Shown: piece after piece, positions 28,654-37,665 of the stretch
Layout of the letters: each line of letters begins with the position of its first letter
Numbering within the stretch: position 1 is the stretch's first letter
DNA from: Deltaproteobacteria bacterium
GTDB lineage: Bacteria; Desulfobacterota; BSN033; WVXP01
DNA: 64,000 nt
Direction of reading: 5' to 3'
NCBI GenBank assembly: GCA_019308905.1
Contig: JAFDHF010000001.1
Coordinates: 170,045 to 234,044, forward strand
Translations under genes and position numbers: made by a program
The notes under the pieces: model-generated
Seen by the model: the letters and a program-made list of their open reading frames with translations, nothing else
Database searches by the model: none
What the model was told of the DNA's origin: nothing

Positions 28654-29838
28654 ATGTCCGGTATGAAAAGATGGGGAATAGCTCTACTGGTTGTCGGGAT
28701 TGTGGTGATTATGGGTTTCGGTTACTCTCAAGCGGCTGAGAAGCCTATCAAGATCGGTGTCCTCATGAACCTAACCGGTCCTTGGGCCTCCATAGACGAG
28801 CCGGCATGGAAAGCCATCCAGTTGGCTGTCGACAAGATCAACGACTCCGGCGGCCTCTTGGGGAGGAAGGTCGAGGCCAACTGCATCGACACAAAGGCGG
28901 ATGAAGCGGAAACCGTTGCAGCCACGATCCGCCTTGCCGAGTCGGGGGCCTCTGCCATCATCGGCTACTGTGACACCCACTGGGTCTTGACTGCTGCTCC
29001 AATTGCGAGGGAGTACAGGATACCCTTTATCACGGCCGGGGCAACTCATCCGCGTATTCCCGAGAGAACCGGAGCCTGGCTGGCCTGCTTCGGAGACAAT
29101 GCACAGGCCGGAGCGGTCGCCAAGTACACGACCGAGACTATGAATCTGCGAAACGCCGCGGTTTGGATAGATTCGGCCTGTGACTTCAGCATCGCCGTGT
29201 GCACCTATTTTGATGACTCGTTCAACCACTACGGAGGAAAAGTAGTCTACAAAGACTACTTTGAGACAGAGTGGAAGGATTACTCCGCTCTGGTGACCAG
29301 ACTCAAAGCCCAGCAGGATGCAGGAAAGGTCGATTTCGTCTACGTGGGCGGTGTCCCGGGAAACTGCGGGCTGATTGTCAAGCAGATCAGGGAAGGGGGC
29401 GTGACCCTGCCGATCATCGGCGAAGATGGATTTGATACCCCCCTCCTTGTCGAGGTCGCCGGCAAGTATGCGGAAGGAGTGATCTTCACGAGCCACGTCT
29501 CCCTTGAGGACAAGGCGCCTGTGGTCGTGAATTTCGTGAAAGCCTACGAGAAGAAATGGGGGACCAAACCCGAGAATGCCTTTGCAGCCCTGGGCTATGA
29601 TGCCATGGGACTTGTCGCCGAGGCGATCAAGAAGATCAACTCTGCAGAACCGAAGAAGGTCAGCGCAGGACTCTCTCTTGTGAGGGAATTCCAAGGCGTC
29701 ACAGGAACCGTGAGTTACAGGCCTGGAAGCAGGGTCCCTGATAAATCCGTGGCCCTTCTCAAGGTCGAGGGAGGCAAGTTCAACACCATCGCCAAGGTCA
29801 CCCCTGAATACCTGTCCCCGCCTGACTTGTCTAAGTAA
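28654..29838 (+). CDS. ABC transporter periplasmic substrate-binding protein (LivJ-like)
   Basis: 394 residues with a signal peptide ending near QAAEKP (about 27). KPIKIGVLMNLTGPWASIDE is the opening of type I periplasmic binding proteins (Peripla_BP_6), as in LivJ, AmiC and urea-binding proteins. AGGAGGG sits six bases before the ATG. It delivers substrate to the permease encoded downstream. The ligand is not evident; the flanking amidohydrolases suggest an amide, ureide or amino acid-like compound rather than leucine. A perfect 14-base-pair hairpin follows the stop. Confidence 0.9.
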   Translation: MSGMKRWGIALLVVGIVVIMGFGYSQAAEKPIKIGVLMNLTGPWASIDEPAWKAIQLAVDKINDSGGLLGRKVEANCIDTKADEAETVAATIRLAESGASAIIGYCDTHWVLTAAPIAREYRIPFITAGATHPRIPERTGAWLACFGDNAQAGAVAKYTTETMNLRNAAVWIDSACDFSIAVCTYFDDSFNHYGGKVVYKDYFETEWKDYSALVTRLKAQQDAGKVDFVYVGGVPGNCGLIVKQIREGGVTLPIIGEDGFDTPLLVEVAGKYAEGVIFTSHVSLEDKAPVVVNFVKAYEKKWGTKPENAFAALGYDAMGLVAEAIKKINSAEPKKVSAGLSLVREFQGVTGTVSYRPGSRVPDKSVALLKVEGGKFNTIAKVTPEYLSPPDLSK

Positions 29839-29846
29839 GAGGCAAG

Positions 29847-29880
29847 GGGGAGGAAGCCGCTCACCGGCGGCTTCCTCCCC
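29847..29880 (+). terminator. Perfect hairpin after the binding-protein gene
   Basis: GGGGAGGAAGCCGC (29847-29860), loop TCACCG, then its exact complement (29867-29880). There is no T-run after it, so it is more likely a 3' end stabiliser or partial terminator that sets binding protein above transporter subunits than a full terminator. Confidence 0.75.
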
Positions 29881-29920
29881 TGCTTGACCGCTCCACGAAA
29901 AACCGTTTAAGGATTATCAG

Positions 29921-30703
29921 TTGGTCATGTCGGTGCTGCTCAGAATAGAGAATCTGGACAAGTCTTTCGGGGGTCTGCAAGCGGTCAACAACTACCACCT
30001 GGAACTCCCCCAGGGGAGCATATTCGGGCTGATCGGCCCCAACGGAGCGGGGAAGACCACGATCTTCAATCTTATCACCGGCCTTTTCAAACCCGACAGG
30101 GGAATCATCGGTTTTGACGGTGTTGACATCACCGGCTGGAGACCCGATCAGGTGGCAGAAAGAGGGATAAGGAGAACCTTCCAGCTCCTGCGCCTGTACA
30201 GGGATCTCAGTGTGGCGATGAACGTGAAAATAGCATACCACACGTGCCTGAACTACGGCCTGCTGAGCGCGCTGTTGTCCTTTCCGGGATTCCTGAGAGA
30301 GGAAAAGAGGTTGGAGTCTCTCATCGAAGATCTCCTCGACATGTTCGGATTGATCGAGTTCAGGAATGTGGCGGCCGGCAATCTGCCTTACGGCCTTCAG
30401 AGAAAGCTCGGAATCGCCGTGGCCCTTGCTTCCGGCCCTAGGCTCCTGCTCCTCGATGAGCCCACCTGCGGCATGAATCCCAGGGAATCCGAAGACCTGG
30501 CCGAACTGGTGAGAGATATCCACAGGAAGCGTTCTTTGACTCTGATCATCGTAGAACATCGCATGCCTTTCCTTATGGGACTGGCCGAGAAGATCCAGGT
30601 CCTCGACCACGGTGCTCTGATCGCCGAAGGAACGCCCGAGGAGATCAGGAGCGATCCGAGGGTCATCGAGGCGTACCTGGGAGCGGACGATCGCATTGCT
30701 TGA
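29921..30703 (+). CDS. Branched-chain-type ABC transporter ATPase (LivG-like)
   Basis: 260 residues. Walker A GPNGAGKTT, the family-specific signature NLPYGLQRKLGIA in place of LSGGQ, Walker B LLLLDEPTCGMNP and the H-loop IVEHRMPF. An AAGGA lies seven bases before the TTG at 29921; an ATG two codons later is the alternative start. It powers uptake together with LivF. It is 40 bases downstream of the hairpin. Confidence 0.92.
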   Translation: MVMSVLLRIENLDKSFGGLQAVNNYHLELPQGSIFGLIGPNGAGKTTIFNLITGLFKPDRGIIGFDGVDITGWRPDQVAERGIRRTFQLLRLYRDLSVAMNVKIAYHTCLNYGLLSALLSFPGFLREEKRLESLIEDLLDMFGLIEFRNVAAGNLPYGLQRKLGIAVALASGPRLLLLDEPTCGMNPRESEDLAELVRDIHRKRSLTLIIVEHRMPFLMGLAEKIQVLDHGALIAEGTPEEIRSDPRVIEAYLGADDRIA

Positions 30704-31400
30704 GATCAGTGACCTAGATGTACACTACGGCGTTATTCCGGCCATAGAGGGTGTGTCCCTGAGAGTCGGCGACGGAAAGATCGTTGCTCTGGTGGGAGCA
30801 AACGGCGCCGGCAAGAGTACGACCCTTAAGGCCACGGTGGGTGTGCTCCGCCCTAAGAAGGGTACCATCCTATACGATGGGGTAGATGTGACCGGACTCT
30901 CGGCGGACAAACGGGTGAGGATGGGCATTGTCCTGGTACCCGAGGGAAGACAGATCTTCACCACTCTGACGGTCAAGGAAAACCTCGTCATAGGAGCCTA
31001 TCACAGGCGGGATACCGAGGGGATCAAGAAGGATATGCAATGGATATACGATCTTTTCCCCGTGCTGAAAGAGAGGGAATCCCAGCTGGCCGGTACTCTG
31101 AGTGGAGGTGAGCAGCAGATGCTTGCCTTTGGGAGAGGGCTGATGAGCCAGCCCAAACTGCTTCTTCTGGACGAACCCTCTCTGGGCCTTGCCCCCCTGA
31201 CCGTCAGGGGTGTCTATGATGCCATCCAGAAAATACTGGGGGCCGGCCTCACGATCCTCCTTGTGGAGCAGAACGTCAATATCGCACTCCGACTGGCCAC
31301 CTATGTGTACGTCATGGAGGCGGGACGGATTGCAATGCAGGGCCGCCCAGAAGAGATAATGGAAAACGAGGACATCAAGAAGGCTTATCTCGGTGGTTGA
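30696..31400 (+). CDS. Branched-chain-type ABC transporter ATPase (LivF-like)
   Basis: 234 residues from a TTG at 30696 that overlaps the livG-like gene by eight bases. Walker A GANGAGKST, signature TLSGGEQQMLAFGRGL, Walker B LLLLDEPSLGLAP and H-loop LVEQNVNIAL match LivF. It is translationally coupled to its partner ATPase. Confidence 0.92.
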   Translation: MLEISDLDVHYGVIPAIEGVSLRVGDGKIVALVGANGAGKSTTLKATVGVLRPKKGTILYDGVDVTGLSADKRVRMGIVLVPEGRQIFTTLTVKENLVIGAYHRRDTEGIKKDMQWIYDLFPVLKERESQLAGTLSGGEQQMLAFGRGLMSQPKLLLLDEPSLGLAPLTVRGVYDAIQKILGAGLTILLVEQNVNIALRLATYVYVMEAGRIAMQGRPEEIMENEDIKKAYLGG

Positions 31401-31403
31401 TCC

Positions 31404-32300
31404 ATGTATGCATCAGGCTACATTGCACAGCAGGTATTGAACGGGACCGTCTTGGGCAGCATGTACGCGTTGCTGGCCCTTGGAATGACAGTGATTTACG
31501 GCATCCTGAGGCTGATCAATTTCGCCCACGGAGCGGTGATAACCATCGGCGCCTTCTGCTTCTACGTGCTCTTTGTCTCGCTCCACCTCCCCTTTCTGGC
31601 TGCGATAGCCCTGGTGGTCATATTCGGCGGCATCACCGGGATCCTCCTCGACCTGGTAGCGTACAGGAAGATCAGGGGAGGTCCTGAGGTCGCACTTCTG
31701 ATCACCTCTCTCGGTTTCTACATCTTCATAGAAAACCTGGTGAAGATGCTGGCTTCGCCGCAGCCGTATGCGTTCCGGCCTCCCCCTTTCCTGAGCCAAG
31801 TCAACCAGACCGCGGGAGGGGTTACCTTCCTCACGATCGATATATTCATCCTACTGGTCTCTGTGGGCATCATGGTCTTTTTCGCCCTCTTCGTGAAGAA
31901 GACAAAGGTAGGTATCGCCATGAGAGCCATCGCAGAGAGCGGAGAGACGGCCAGATTAGTGGGCATCGATATCAATCGGGTGATCGGCCTTGCCTTTGTC
32001 CTGGCATCGGCCATTGCGGCCATAACGGGGTTCATGTGGGGCGGAAAATACGGGCAGATATCCTACGCCATGGGGTTCATGGCCGGGGTCAAAGCCTTCG
32101 TGGCCGTGGTGATCGGAGGTATTGGCAGTATTCCGGGGGCCATGGTGGGGGGCTATGTACTGGGCATCGCAGAGACCTTCTCAGTAGCCCTGCTTCCCCC
32201 TGGCTATGCCGAATACAGGGATGGAATAGTCTTTGCCATACTGATACTCGTCTTACTCCTCAAACCCTCTGGGATCATGGGCGAAAGAGCGAAGGTATGA
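31404..32300 (+). CDS. Branched-chain-type ABC transporter permease (LivH-like)
   Basis: 298 residues, mostly hydrophobic with about eight membrane segments. It contains LGMTVIYGILRLINFAHGAV near the N-terminus and VAVVIGGIGSIPGAMVGGYV near the C-terminus, both LivH/UrtB features. It starts four bases after the livF-like stop and its TGA overlaps the livM-like ATG. Confidence 0.92.
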   Translation: MYASGYIAQQVLNGTVLGSMYALLALGMTVIYGILRLINFAHGAVITIGAFCFYVLFVSLHLPFLAAIALVVIFGGITGILLDLVAYRKIRGGPEVALLITSLGFYIFIENLVKMLASPQPYAFRPPPFLSQVNQTAGGVTFLTIDIFILLVSVGIMVFFALFVKKTKVGIAMRAIAESGETARLVGIDINRVIGLAFVLASAIAAITGFMWGGKYGQISYAMGFMAGVKAFVAVVIGGIGSIPGAMVGGYVLGIAETFSVALLPPGYAEYRDGIVFAILILVLLLKPSGIMGERAKV

Positions 32301-33379
32301 ACAACAGGACTACCGCAAGAGAACGAAAAGCGATCCCGGGCCACTTCAAAGCCCTTCTCGCCATTGTTCTGTTCTTCCTCTTGCTGGGCGGCGCCCATCT
32401 CGTGCTCAGCCGATACCTCATGTACATCATCTCTGTGATGGGCATCTACATAATCGCCACAGTGAGTCTGAACTTGACCAACGGATACGCCGGCCTTTTC
32501 TCCCTGGGACACGCCGGGTTCATGGCCATAGGGGCTTACGCCTCGACTCTCCTGACGTTCCCCGTCTCCCTGAGGCAGGCCTATGATCTCCCCCTCCTCC
32601 CGGCACTGCTCGGGGGGCAGGGCTATCAGTGGCCTTTTCTGCCGGCCATCCTCGTTGCCGGGATCCTCGCGGCCTTCGGAGCGGTCCTCATAGGCGCCCC
32701 GGTCCTGAGGCTGAGGGGGCACTATCTGGCCGTTGCGACCCTGGGATTCATGGTCATCATCACTACCATGGCCAAGACCCTGAAATGGCTTACCAGGGGT
32801 TCGGCGGGAATCCAGGTGATCCCGCACTATACGAATGTCTGGTGGGTGTATGTGTGGGCTCTTATCACGGTCTATGTGATCTGGAGAATCATAAATTCCT
32901 CCTATGGACGGGCCATGATGGCCATAAGGGACGACGAGACGGCTGCCCAGTCACAGGGGATAAATCTGGTGAAGTACAAACTCCTGTCCTTCGTTATCGG
33001 GGCCTTCTTCGCGGGGGTGGCCGGAGGGCTCTACGCCCACCTTGCCAGAGCCATCCGGCCCTATGAGTTTTCGTTTACCATGACTTTCGAAATCGTTATC
33101 ATGCTTGTCATAGGCGGTGCCGGTACCATGATCGGCCCCGTGGTGGGAGCCGCGCTGCTCATCACCCTAGGTTACGCCCTCAAGCCTCTCGAGGAGAGCC
33201 TCAGACTCTACGGCCTGATTGAGTTGGTCTATGCGAGCCTCTTGATCGTGATCATGTTGTGGAGGCCACAGGGGATAGTGGGAGGGAATCTGACCCTTCA
33301 AGGTCTCGGGCAGTGGTTCAGGCGCCTGCTCGGATCCACAGGAGAAAGGCACAAAGGTACCTTGCCGGATCCCCCGTGA
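32297..33379 (+). CDS. Branched-chain-type ABC transporter permease (LivM-like)
   Basis: 360 residues from the ATG at 32297, which shares bases with the livH-like stop (ATGA). About ten membrane segments. NLTNGYAGLFSLGHAGFMAI and MLVIGGAGTMIGPVVGAALL are typical of LivM. It completes a five-subunit importer: binding protein, two ATPases, two permeases. Confidence 0.92.
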   Translation: MNNRTTARERKAIPGHFKALLAIVLFFLLLGGAHLVLSRYLMYIISVMGIYIIATVSLNLTNGYAGLFSLGHAGFMAIGAYASTLLTFPVSLRQAYDLPLLPALLGGQGYQWPFLPAILVAGILAAFGAVLIGAPVLRLRGHYLAVATLGFMVIITTMAKTLKWLTRGSAGIQVIPHYTNVWWVYVWALITVYVIWRIINSSYGRAMMAIRDDETAAQSQGINLVKYKLLSFVIGAFFAGVAGGLYAHLARAIRPYEFSFTMTFEIVIMLVIGGAGTMIGPVVGAALLITLGYALKPLEESLRLYGLIELVYASLLIVIMLWRPQGIVGGNLTLQGLGQWFRRLLGSTGERHKGTLPDPP

Positions 33380-33492
33380 TGGGGAATGCTTGGAACGAAG
33401 GGTCAAGGATTCTCGGGTCGGCCGGTGAGAGGAGAGAGGGACATCACGGCAGATTCCCCCCCTGCCTGTTGTTCCAGGTCGACGCGTTCAGG

Positions 33493-34242
33493 CTACTCTC
33501 TTGTGTATCTCCAGTTCTGTTTCTCCATCCTTTTGACAAATCCCACAAGATAATCGACCAGAACTTCCTTCATCTTTCTGCCCTTCTCAGCAGTACCCTT
33601 TTCAGGGGCACCTGTTGCACCCAAGTCGGTCAATTCCTGGAAATTCCAGATCAACTTCACATTTGGATCCATGTCCGGTATCCTGCCCTTTGCCCGACTC
33701 GGATCACAGAGCTCCGGAAAGATCGCCAAACCGATGGACATCTCTCCCTCTCCCCCGTGGCCGAGGCCGTTCCAGACCTCAAAGGTGTCCTCAGGCAAGA
33801 GATTCCCGGCAGTCACCCACCAGGCGTCAAGTACGGCAAGACCCATGTCCGGATATTCGAGCTTGATATCCCGGGCGGCCACTTCGATAGGGGGGATATT
33901 GCCGTCGTGCCCATTGATGATGAGGACTTTCCTTATGCCCCAGTAAATCAACGACTCGAGGACGTCCCTGATCACCCTGGTCAGGGTATCGTTGGAGAGG
34001 CTGATACACATGGGCTTGTGCCGGTAGTGCAGGCTCATTCCGTACCACACGGGCGGGGCCACTACGGTCTTGTCCAGGCGGCTCGCCACCTCCAGAGCAA
34101 TTTCGTAAGAGACGAAGGTGTCGCATCCGAAGGGCAGGTGCTCCCCGTGGCTCTCGGTCGAACCCACGGCCAGGATGGCCTTGTCGATTCCGGCTTCTTG
34201 GAAGGAATGCTGGTTGTGCTCCTCGAGCTTGATGGGATTCAT
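33493..34242 (-). CDS. Creatininase-family amidohydrolase
   Basis: 249 residues from the ATG at 34242, with a strong GAGGAGGT six bases upstream. The metal-binding signature GSTESHGEHLPFGCD supplies Glu30, His32 and Asp41, followed by INGHDGN and GHGGEGEMS. Creatininase relatives open cyclic amides or cleave small amides, and mycofactocin and F420 pathways use related enzymes. There is no mycofactocin gene nearby, and the catabolic neighbours argue for a degradative amidohydrolase. It faces the transporter operon convergently. Confidence 0.88.
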   Translation of the reverse strand: MNPIKLEEHNQHSFQEAGIDKAILAVGSTESHGEHLPFGCDTFVSYEIALEVASRLDKTVVAPPVWYGMSLHYRHKPMCISLSNDTLTRVIRDVLESLIYWGIRKVLIINGHDGNIPPIEVAARDIKLEYPDMGLAVLDAWWVTAGNLLPEDTFEVWNGLGHGGEGEMSIGLAIFPELCDPSRAKGRIPDMDPNVKLIWNFQELTDLGATGAPEKGTAEKGRKMKEVLVDYLVGFVKRMEKQNWRYTRE

Positions 34243-34500
34243 GATGATACCTCCTCTCTGTCGGGTATGAGATCTGGATTGACTCTCTCTGGGTCCCCTC
34301 TCCTCGCTCAATACGTCTCTGGAGCTTCCTCACTTTTCGAGCAAGGATTCTTACCGGGGGTCGGTTGGTCGTAACCGAAAAACGCCGGTTCCCCTCGATG
34401 GGTACCCCACCTCTTCCGCAGTGTCGCTCGGGGACAGGGACCTTATTCAAAAGTCAGGAACGCCCGATACATCTCCCCTTGACGGCTTCCAGAAACCGGG

Positions 34501-35874
34501 CTAATCCCGGCGGTTCTTGAGCGGCCTGGGAATGAATTTCGACAAACCGGTCTTACCTGTAAACTCGCCGTCTTCAAGGATCACCCTCCCCCTGAGAATC
34601 GTGTATCGAACCGAACCCGTCAATTCCCAACCTTCAAAGGGGCTGAAGTCCGATATGTGATAGAGCCTGTCCGCCCGGACCGTGGACTTCTTGGTCAAGT
34701 CCACGACAGCCAGATCGGCATCCGCCCCCACCTCTATGACCCCCTTGCGGGGCAGCAGCCCGAAGTTCCTGGCAACGTTGTAGCTGCACACTTCCGCCAC
34801 CTTGTTGATCGTAATCCTCCCCTTGTTGACCCCCTCGCTCAACAGGACCGGTATGAGCGTCTGGATTCCGGCCATCCCCACAGTGGCTGTCCAGAAATCG
34901 GTCTTGTGTTTCCTGGCGCAGGGGGCATGGTCAGAGCCGATACATTCGATAATCCCTTCCTCCAAGGCCTCCCAAAGTCTCTCAGCATGAACCCTGTCCT
35001 TGCGCAGTGGAGGATTCACCTTGCCGAGGGTCCTGTCCACATCGTCCGCCGTGAGGGTGAGATACTGCACGCACGTCTCACCCGTGGCCCTTATCCCTCT
35101 CTCCTTTGCCTTCTTCAACTCCCTTACTCCCTCCTTGGTACTCATGTGGACGATGTAGAAGGGGCAGCCGGTGTCTTCTGAGAAGGCGACCATCCTCCCT
35201 ATCGCCTCATACTCACAGACAGGAGGCCGCACGTCATCCCAGGTCACCCGGGCTTCACTGCCTGCCTTCATGAACAGATCTTTCAGTTTGAAGACGATCT
35301 CTATGTTCTCGCAGTGAACCAGGGCCCTGGCCGGGTATCCCAATTTGGCGATCTCTCTGAATCCAAGGTAGACGATTCCGTCGTCGATCCCCACAAGGGG
35401 CAACACGACCTCAGATCCCCTGTAGGGAAGGAAAAACTTGAAGGAAGAGACCCCCAGATCCGCCATCTTCGGAATCTCCTCTATCTGGTCAACCGTGAAG
35501 ATCGCCATGTGAAAACCGGCATCCACGTACGAGTGGGCCTCGAAGACGGTCTTGGCCTCGGTGAAGAACTCCGCCAGGCTTCCTGGACAACTGAGGAAGT
35601 CGATCACCGTGGTATATCCACCGGCAGCAGCGGCCTTTGTCGAGGCTTCGGTCGCTTCCACCAGATCCCAGTCAGGCCAATCCACATGCATGTGAGGGTC
35701 AATGAACCCAGGCAGCACGTAGTCTCCTCCGGCATCGATTTCCCTGACTGCCTCGGGCAGCAAGTGGTCAGGGGCGATCATCACAATCTGGCCATCCTTT
35801 ATGGCCAGGCCCGCAGACAGAGTCTGGTCCGGTTTGACGATACGACAATTGGTGATTTTCAAATCGACCTTCAT
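34501..35874 (-). CDS. Dihydropyrimidinase/hydantoinase/allantoinase-type amidohydrolase
   Basis: 457 residues. Metal ligands: DPHMHVD (His61, His63), the carbamylated lysine Lys146 in SSFKFFLPYRG, ALVHCEN, YIVHMST and IECIGSDHAPC. This is the cyclic amidohydrolase layout shared by hydantoinase, dihydropyrimidinase and allantoinase, which hydrolyse cyclic ureides. Which ring it opens cannot be decided by eye. Together with the racemase at 25785-26516 it resembles a hydantoin-type conversion. It lies upstream of the creatininase gene on the same strand, 258 bases away. Confidence 0.9.
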   Translation of the reverse strand: MKVDLKITNCRIVKPDQTLSAGLAIKDGQIVMIAPDHLLPEAVREIDAGGDYVLPGFIDPHMHVDWPDWDLVEATEASTKAAAAGGYTTVIDFLSCPGSLAEFFTEAKTVFEAHSYVDAGFHMAIFTVDQIEEIPKMADLGVSSFKFFLPYRGSEVVLPLVGIDDGIVYLGFREIAKLGYPARALVHCENIEIVFKLKDLFMKAGSEARVTWDDVRPPVCEYEAIGRMVAFSEDTGCPFYIVHMSTKEGVRELKKAKERGIRATGETCVQYLTLTADDVDRTLGKVNPPLRKDRVHAERLWEALEEGIIECIGSDHAPCARKHKTDFWTATVGMAGIQTLIPVLLSEGVNKGRITINKVAEVCSYNVARNFGLLPRKGVIEVGADADLAVVDLTKKSTVRADRLYHISDFSPFEGWELTGSVRYTILRGRVILEDGEFTGKTGLSKFIPRPLKNRRD

Positions 35875-36046
35875 CTCTCTATACTCCTTTCACTCCCGTA
35901 GTGACTCGCCTCTGCCCCGGGAACCATCCCGGCCGGGGCCCAACGCCCCGGCACAAACCTCCGATATTGCTCTCCTGCCCGACAAAAGGGATGCAGTCGT
36001 CCTCTTCCGGCAATCCCGCGTCGGAAAGAACCGGCCGGCCCCCCGT

Positions 36047-36826
36047 TCACCCCTTCCCTCCCATCCAGTCGAGAACGATTCTGTTGACCAACCGCTCCCT
36101 GTCCAACAGCCTGGGATCCGAGAAACCCGGTGTCCAGGCGTCACGGGAGAGCAAGTCGGAAACGAGCAGGAGGGCGACAACACCGATCATCCGCAACGAT
36201 GCGACGGCAAACAGGGCGGACATCTCCATCTCCACCGCCAGTACCCCCCTGGTACGGTAATCCTCTATCTTGTCTCTCGTTTCACGGTAGAGGGCATCCG
36301 TCGTCCACACCGGCCCGGCTCTGATACTCACACCCCTTCTCTCCAGGTACTGCTCCAGGCTGAGAAAAAGCTCTTTATCGGGCCGGCACTCCACCCCTCG
36401 AGGCAGGTAGTGATACGAGGTACCGTCTTCGCGCAACGCGAGGGAGGGTAGAACCATATCCCCGAGGCCGAGGCTCTCCTGGATCGATCCGCAATAACCG
36501 AGAAACAGAGCCCGGTTGACTCCGAAGGCTATGAGCTCCTCGAGGAGCATCGCGGCCGCAGGACTACCGTATGGAGACATTGTCAAAACCAGCCGCTCCG
36601 TCCCTGCCCCGGCCAGAAAGAGCTTCGGATTCCGCCTTCGCCACGCCTCGCATCTCCTTGCACTGCAACCTCGAACAAGGCCGTCCAGCATCCTCGAGCT
36701 GAATGTCACGATCGCTCTGGGCGGCAACTCGAGGACCTCATCCCCTGAAGACCTCGGTAGAACGAGATGTCTTACCATATCCCGAGCGCCTATCACTCCT
36801 TCTGCCTGGGGGTCGAAAAAATCCAC
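36047..36826 (-). CDS. Nucleoside phosphorylase (PNP/UDP family)
   Basis: 259 residues from a GTG at 36826 preceded by AAGGAG. FLGYCGSIQESLGLGDMVLP and AVEMEMSALFAVA are the phosphate/nucleoside-binding and ribose-binding motifs of uridine phosphorylase-like enzymes. It would release base and ribose-1-phosphate from a nucleoside. The first 70 residues diverge from family members I know. Its start is two bases after the end of the LapA-like gene, so it is the last gene of the SelB-HNH-HIT strand group and may link to the hydantoinase-type pathway. Confidence 0.85.
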   Translation of the reverse strand: MDFFDPQAEGVIGARDMVRHLVLPRSSGDEVLELPPRAIVTFSSRMLDGLVRGCSARRCEAWRRRNPKLFLAGAGTERLVLTMSPYGSPAAAMLLEELIAFGVNRALFLGYCGSIQESLGLGDMVLPSLALREDGTSYHYLPRGVECRPDKELFLSLEQYLERRGVSIRAGPVWTTDALYRETRDKIEDYRTRGVLAVEMEMSALFAVASLRMIGVVALLLVSDLLSRDAWTPGFSDPRLLDRERLVNRIVLDWMGGKG

Positions 36827-36828
36827 GA

Positions 36829-37128
36829 CTACTCCTTGGAAAGGGACAGTACGACGCTTCTCAGCGCCGCCGTCTTCTTCTCAAGCTCCTCCATCGTCTT
36901 CTTCTCCCTCTGGATCGCCCTCCTGAGCCGGAGACGCATAACCGCGTCCAGCAAACCACCGGCCGCCATCCCGAAGAGAACAGAAAGCAGAACGGCCAAA
37001 AACAGGGGAAGCTCGACAGAGTCGATCAGGTGGAAGTACCTTAACCGGACGCTTTCATAATTCTTCAATGAAAACGTGATCGTAGCCGCCAGGAGCAGCC
37101 CGTAGAGGAGTGTTCTCAGGATTTTCAT
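36829..37128 (-). CDS. LapA-domain (DUF1049) membrane protein
   Basis: 99 residues. Two membrane segments (about 4-20 and 39-62) precede a charged coiled-coil tail (RLRLRRAIQREKKTMEELEKK), the arrangement of LapA/YciS proteins that help lipopolysaccharide assembly. SLKNYESVRLRYF between the segments also fits the family. Its ATG follows the HIT gene stop directly. Confidence 0.75.
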   Translation of the reverse strand: MKILRTLLYGLLLAATITFSLKNYESVRLRYFHLIDSVELPLFLAVLLSVLFGMAAGGLLDAVMRLRLRRAIQREKKTMEELEKKTAALRSVVLSLSKE

Positions 37129-37623
37129 TCACTTCTCTCGGTCCATCTCCTTCAGCACGGAAAGGAGCTTCCCGAAGGTCTTGTCGAGGGACTCGGGTAC
37201 GACCGTTGTTCCGCTCAAAACGGGCATGAAATTGGTATCGCCGCTCCATCTGGGAACCACGTGGAAATGGAGATGGTCGGCAATCCCAGCCCCTGCAATC
37301 TGCCCGATATTCATACCGATATTGAAACCCTCCGGGGCGATGGCTCTCCTCAGGAGGGAAACCGCCTTTCTCAACACCAGAAAGAGGTCGGTCAGCTCCT
37401 CGGGTGTCAGGTCGTCCAGGTTCGAGGTATGTTTCATAGGAGCCACCATGAGATGGCCGCTCGTATATGGGAACCGGTTCATCATAATCGTGGACCACTG
37501 ACTCCGGTAGAGGATCAACCTTTTCCGGTCTCCACTCCTGGAGGGCTTGACACAGAATATGCATTCCCCCTTCTTCTCGGAAAGTATGTACTCAATCCGC
37601 CACGGGGCCCAGAGCCGATCCAT
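37129..37623 (-). CDS. HIT-family hydrolase/phosphorylase
   Basis: 164 residues from the ATG at 37623 (MDRLWAPWRIEYI). The histidine triad is HLHFHVVPRW. An N-terminal CIFC pair and HTSN are probable zinc ligands, as in AP4A phosphorylase/hydrolase-like HIT proteins. It would cleave dinucleoside polyphosphates or nucleotidyl conjugates. It is in a tight same-strand group with the HNH and LapA-like genes. Confidence 0.9.
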   Translation of the reverse strand: MDRLWAPWRIEYILSEKKGECIFCVKPSRSGDRKRLILYRSQWSTIMMNRFPYTSGHLMVAPMKHTSNLDDLTPEELTDLFLVLRKAVSLLRRAIAPEGFNIGMNIGQIAGAGIADHLHFHVVPRWSGDTNFMPVLSGTTVVPESLDKTFGKLLSVLKEMDREK

Positions 37624-37665
37624 AGACCTCTCTCTCCTCTTCGTCTGCCTTCCCATTGGGATGAC

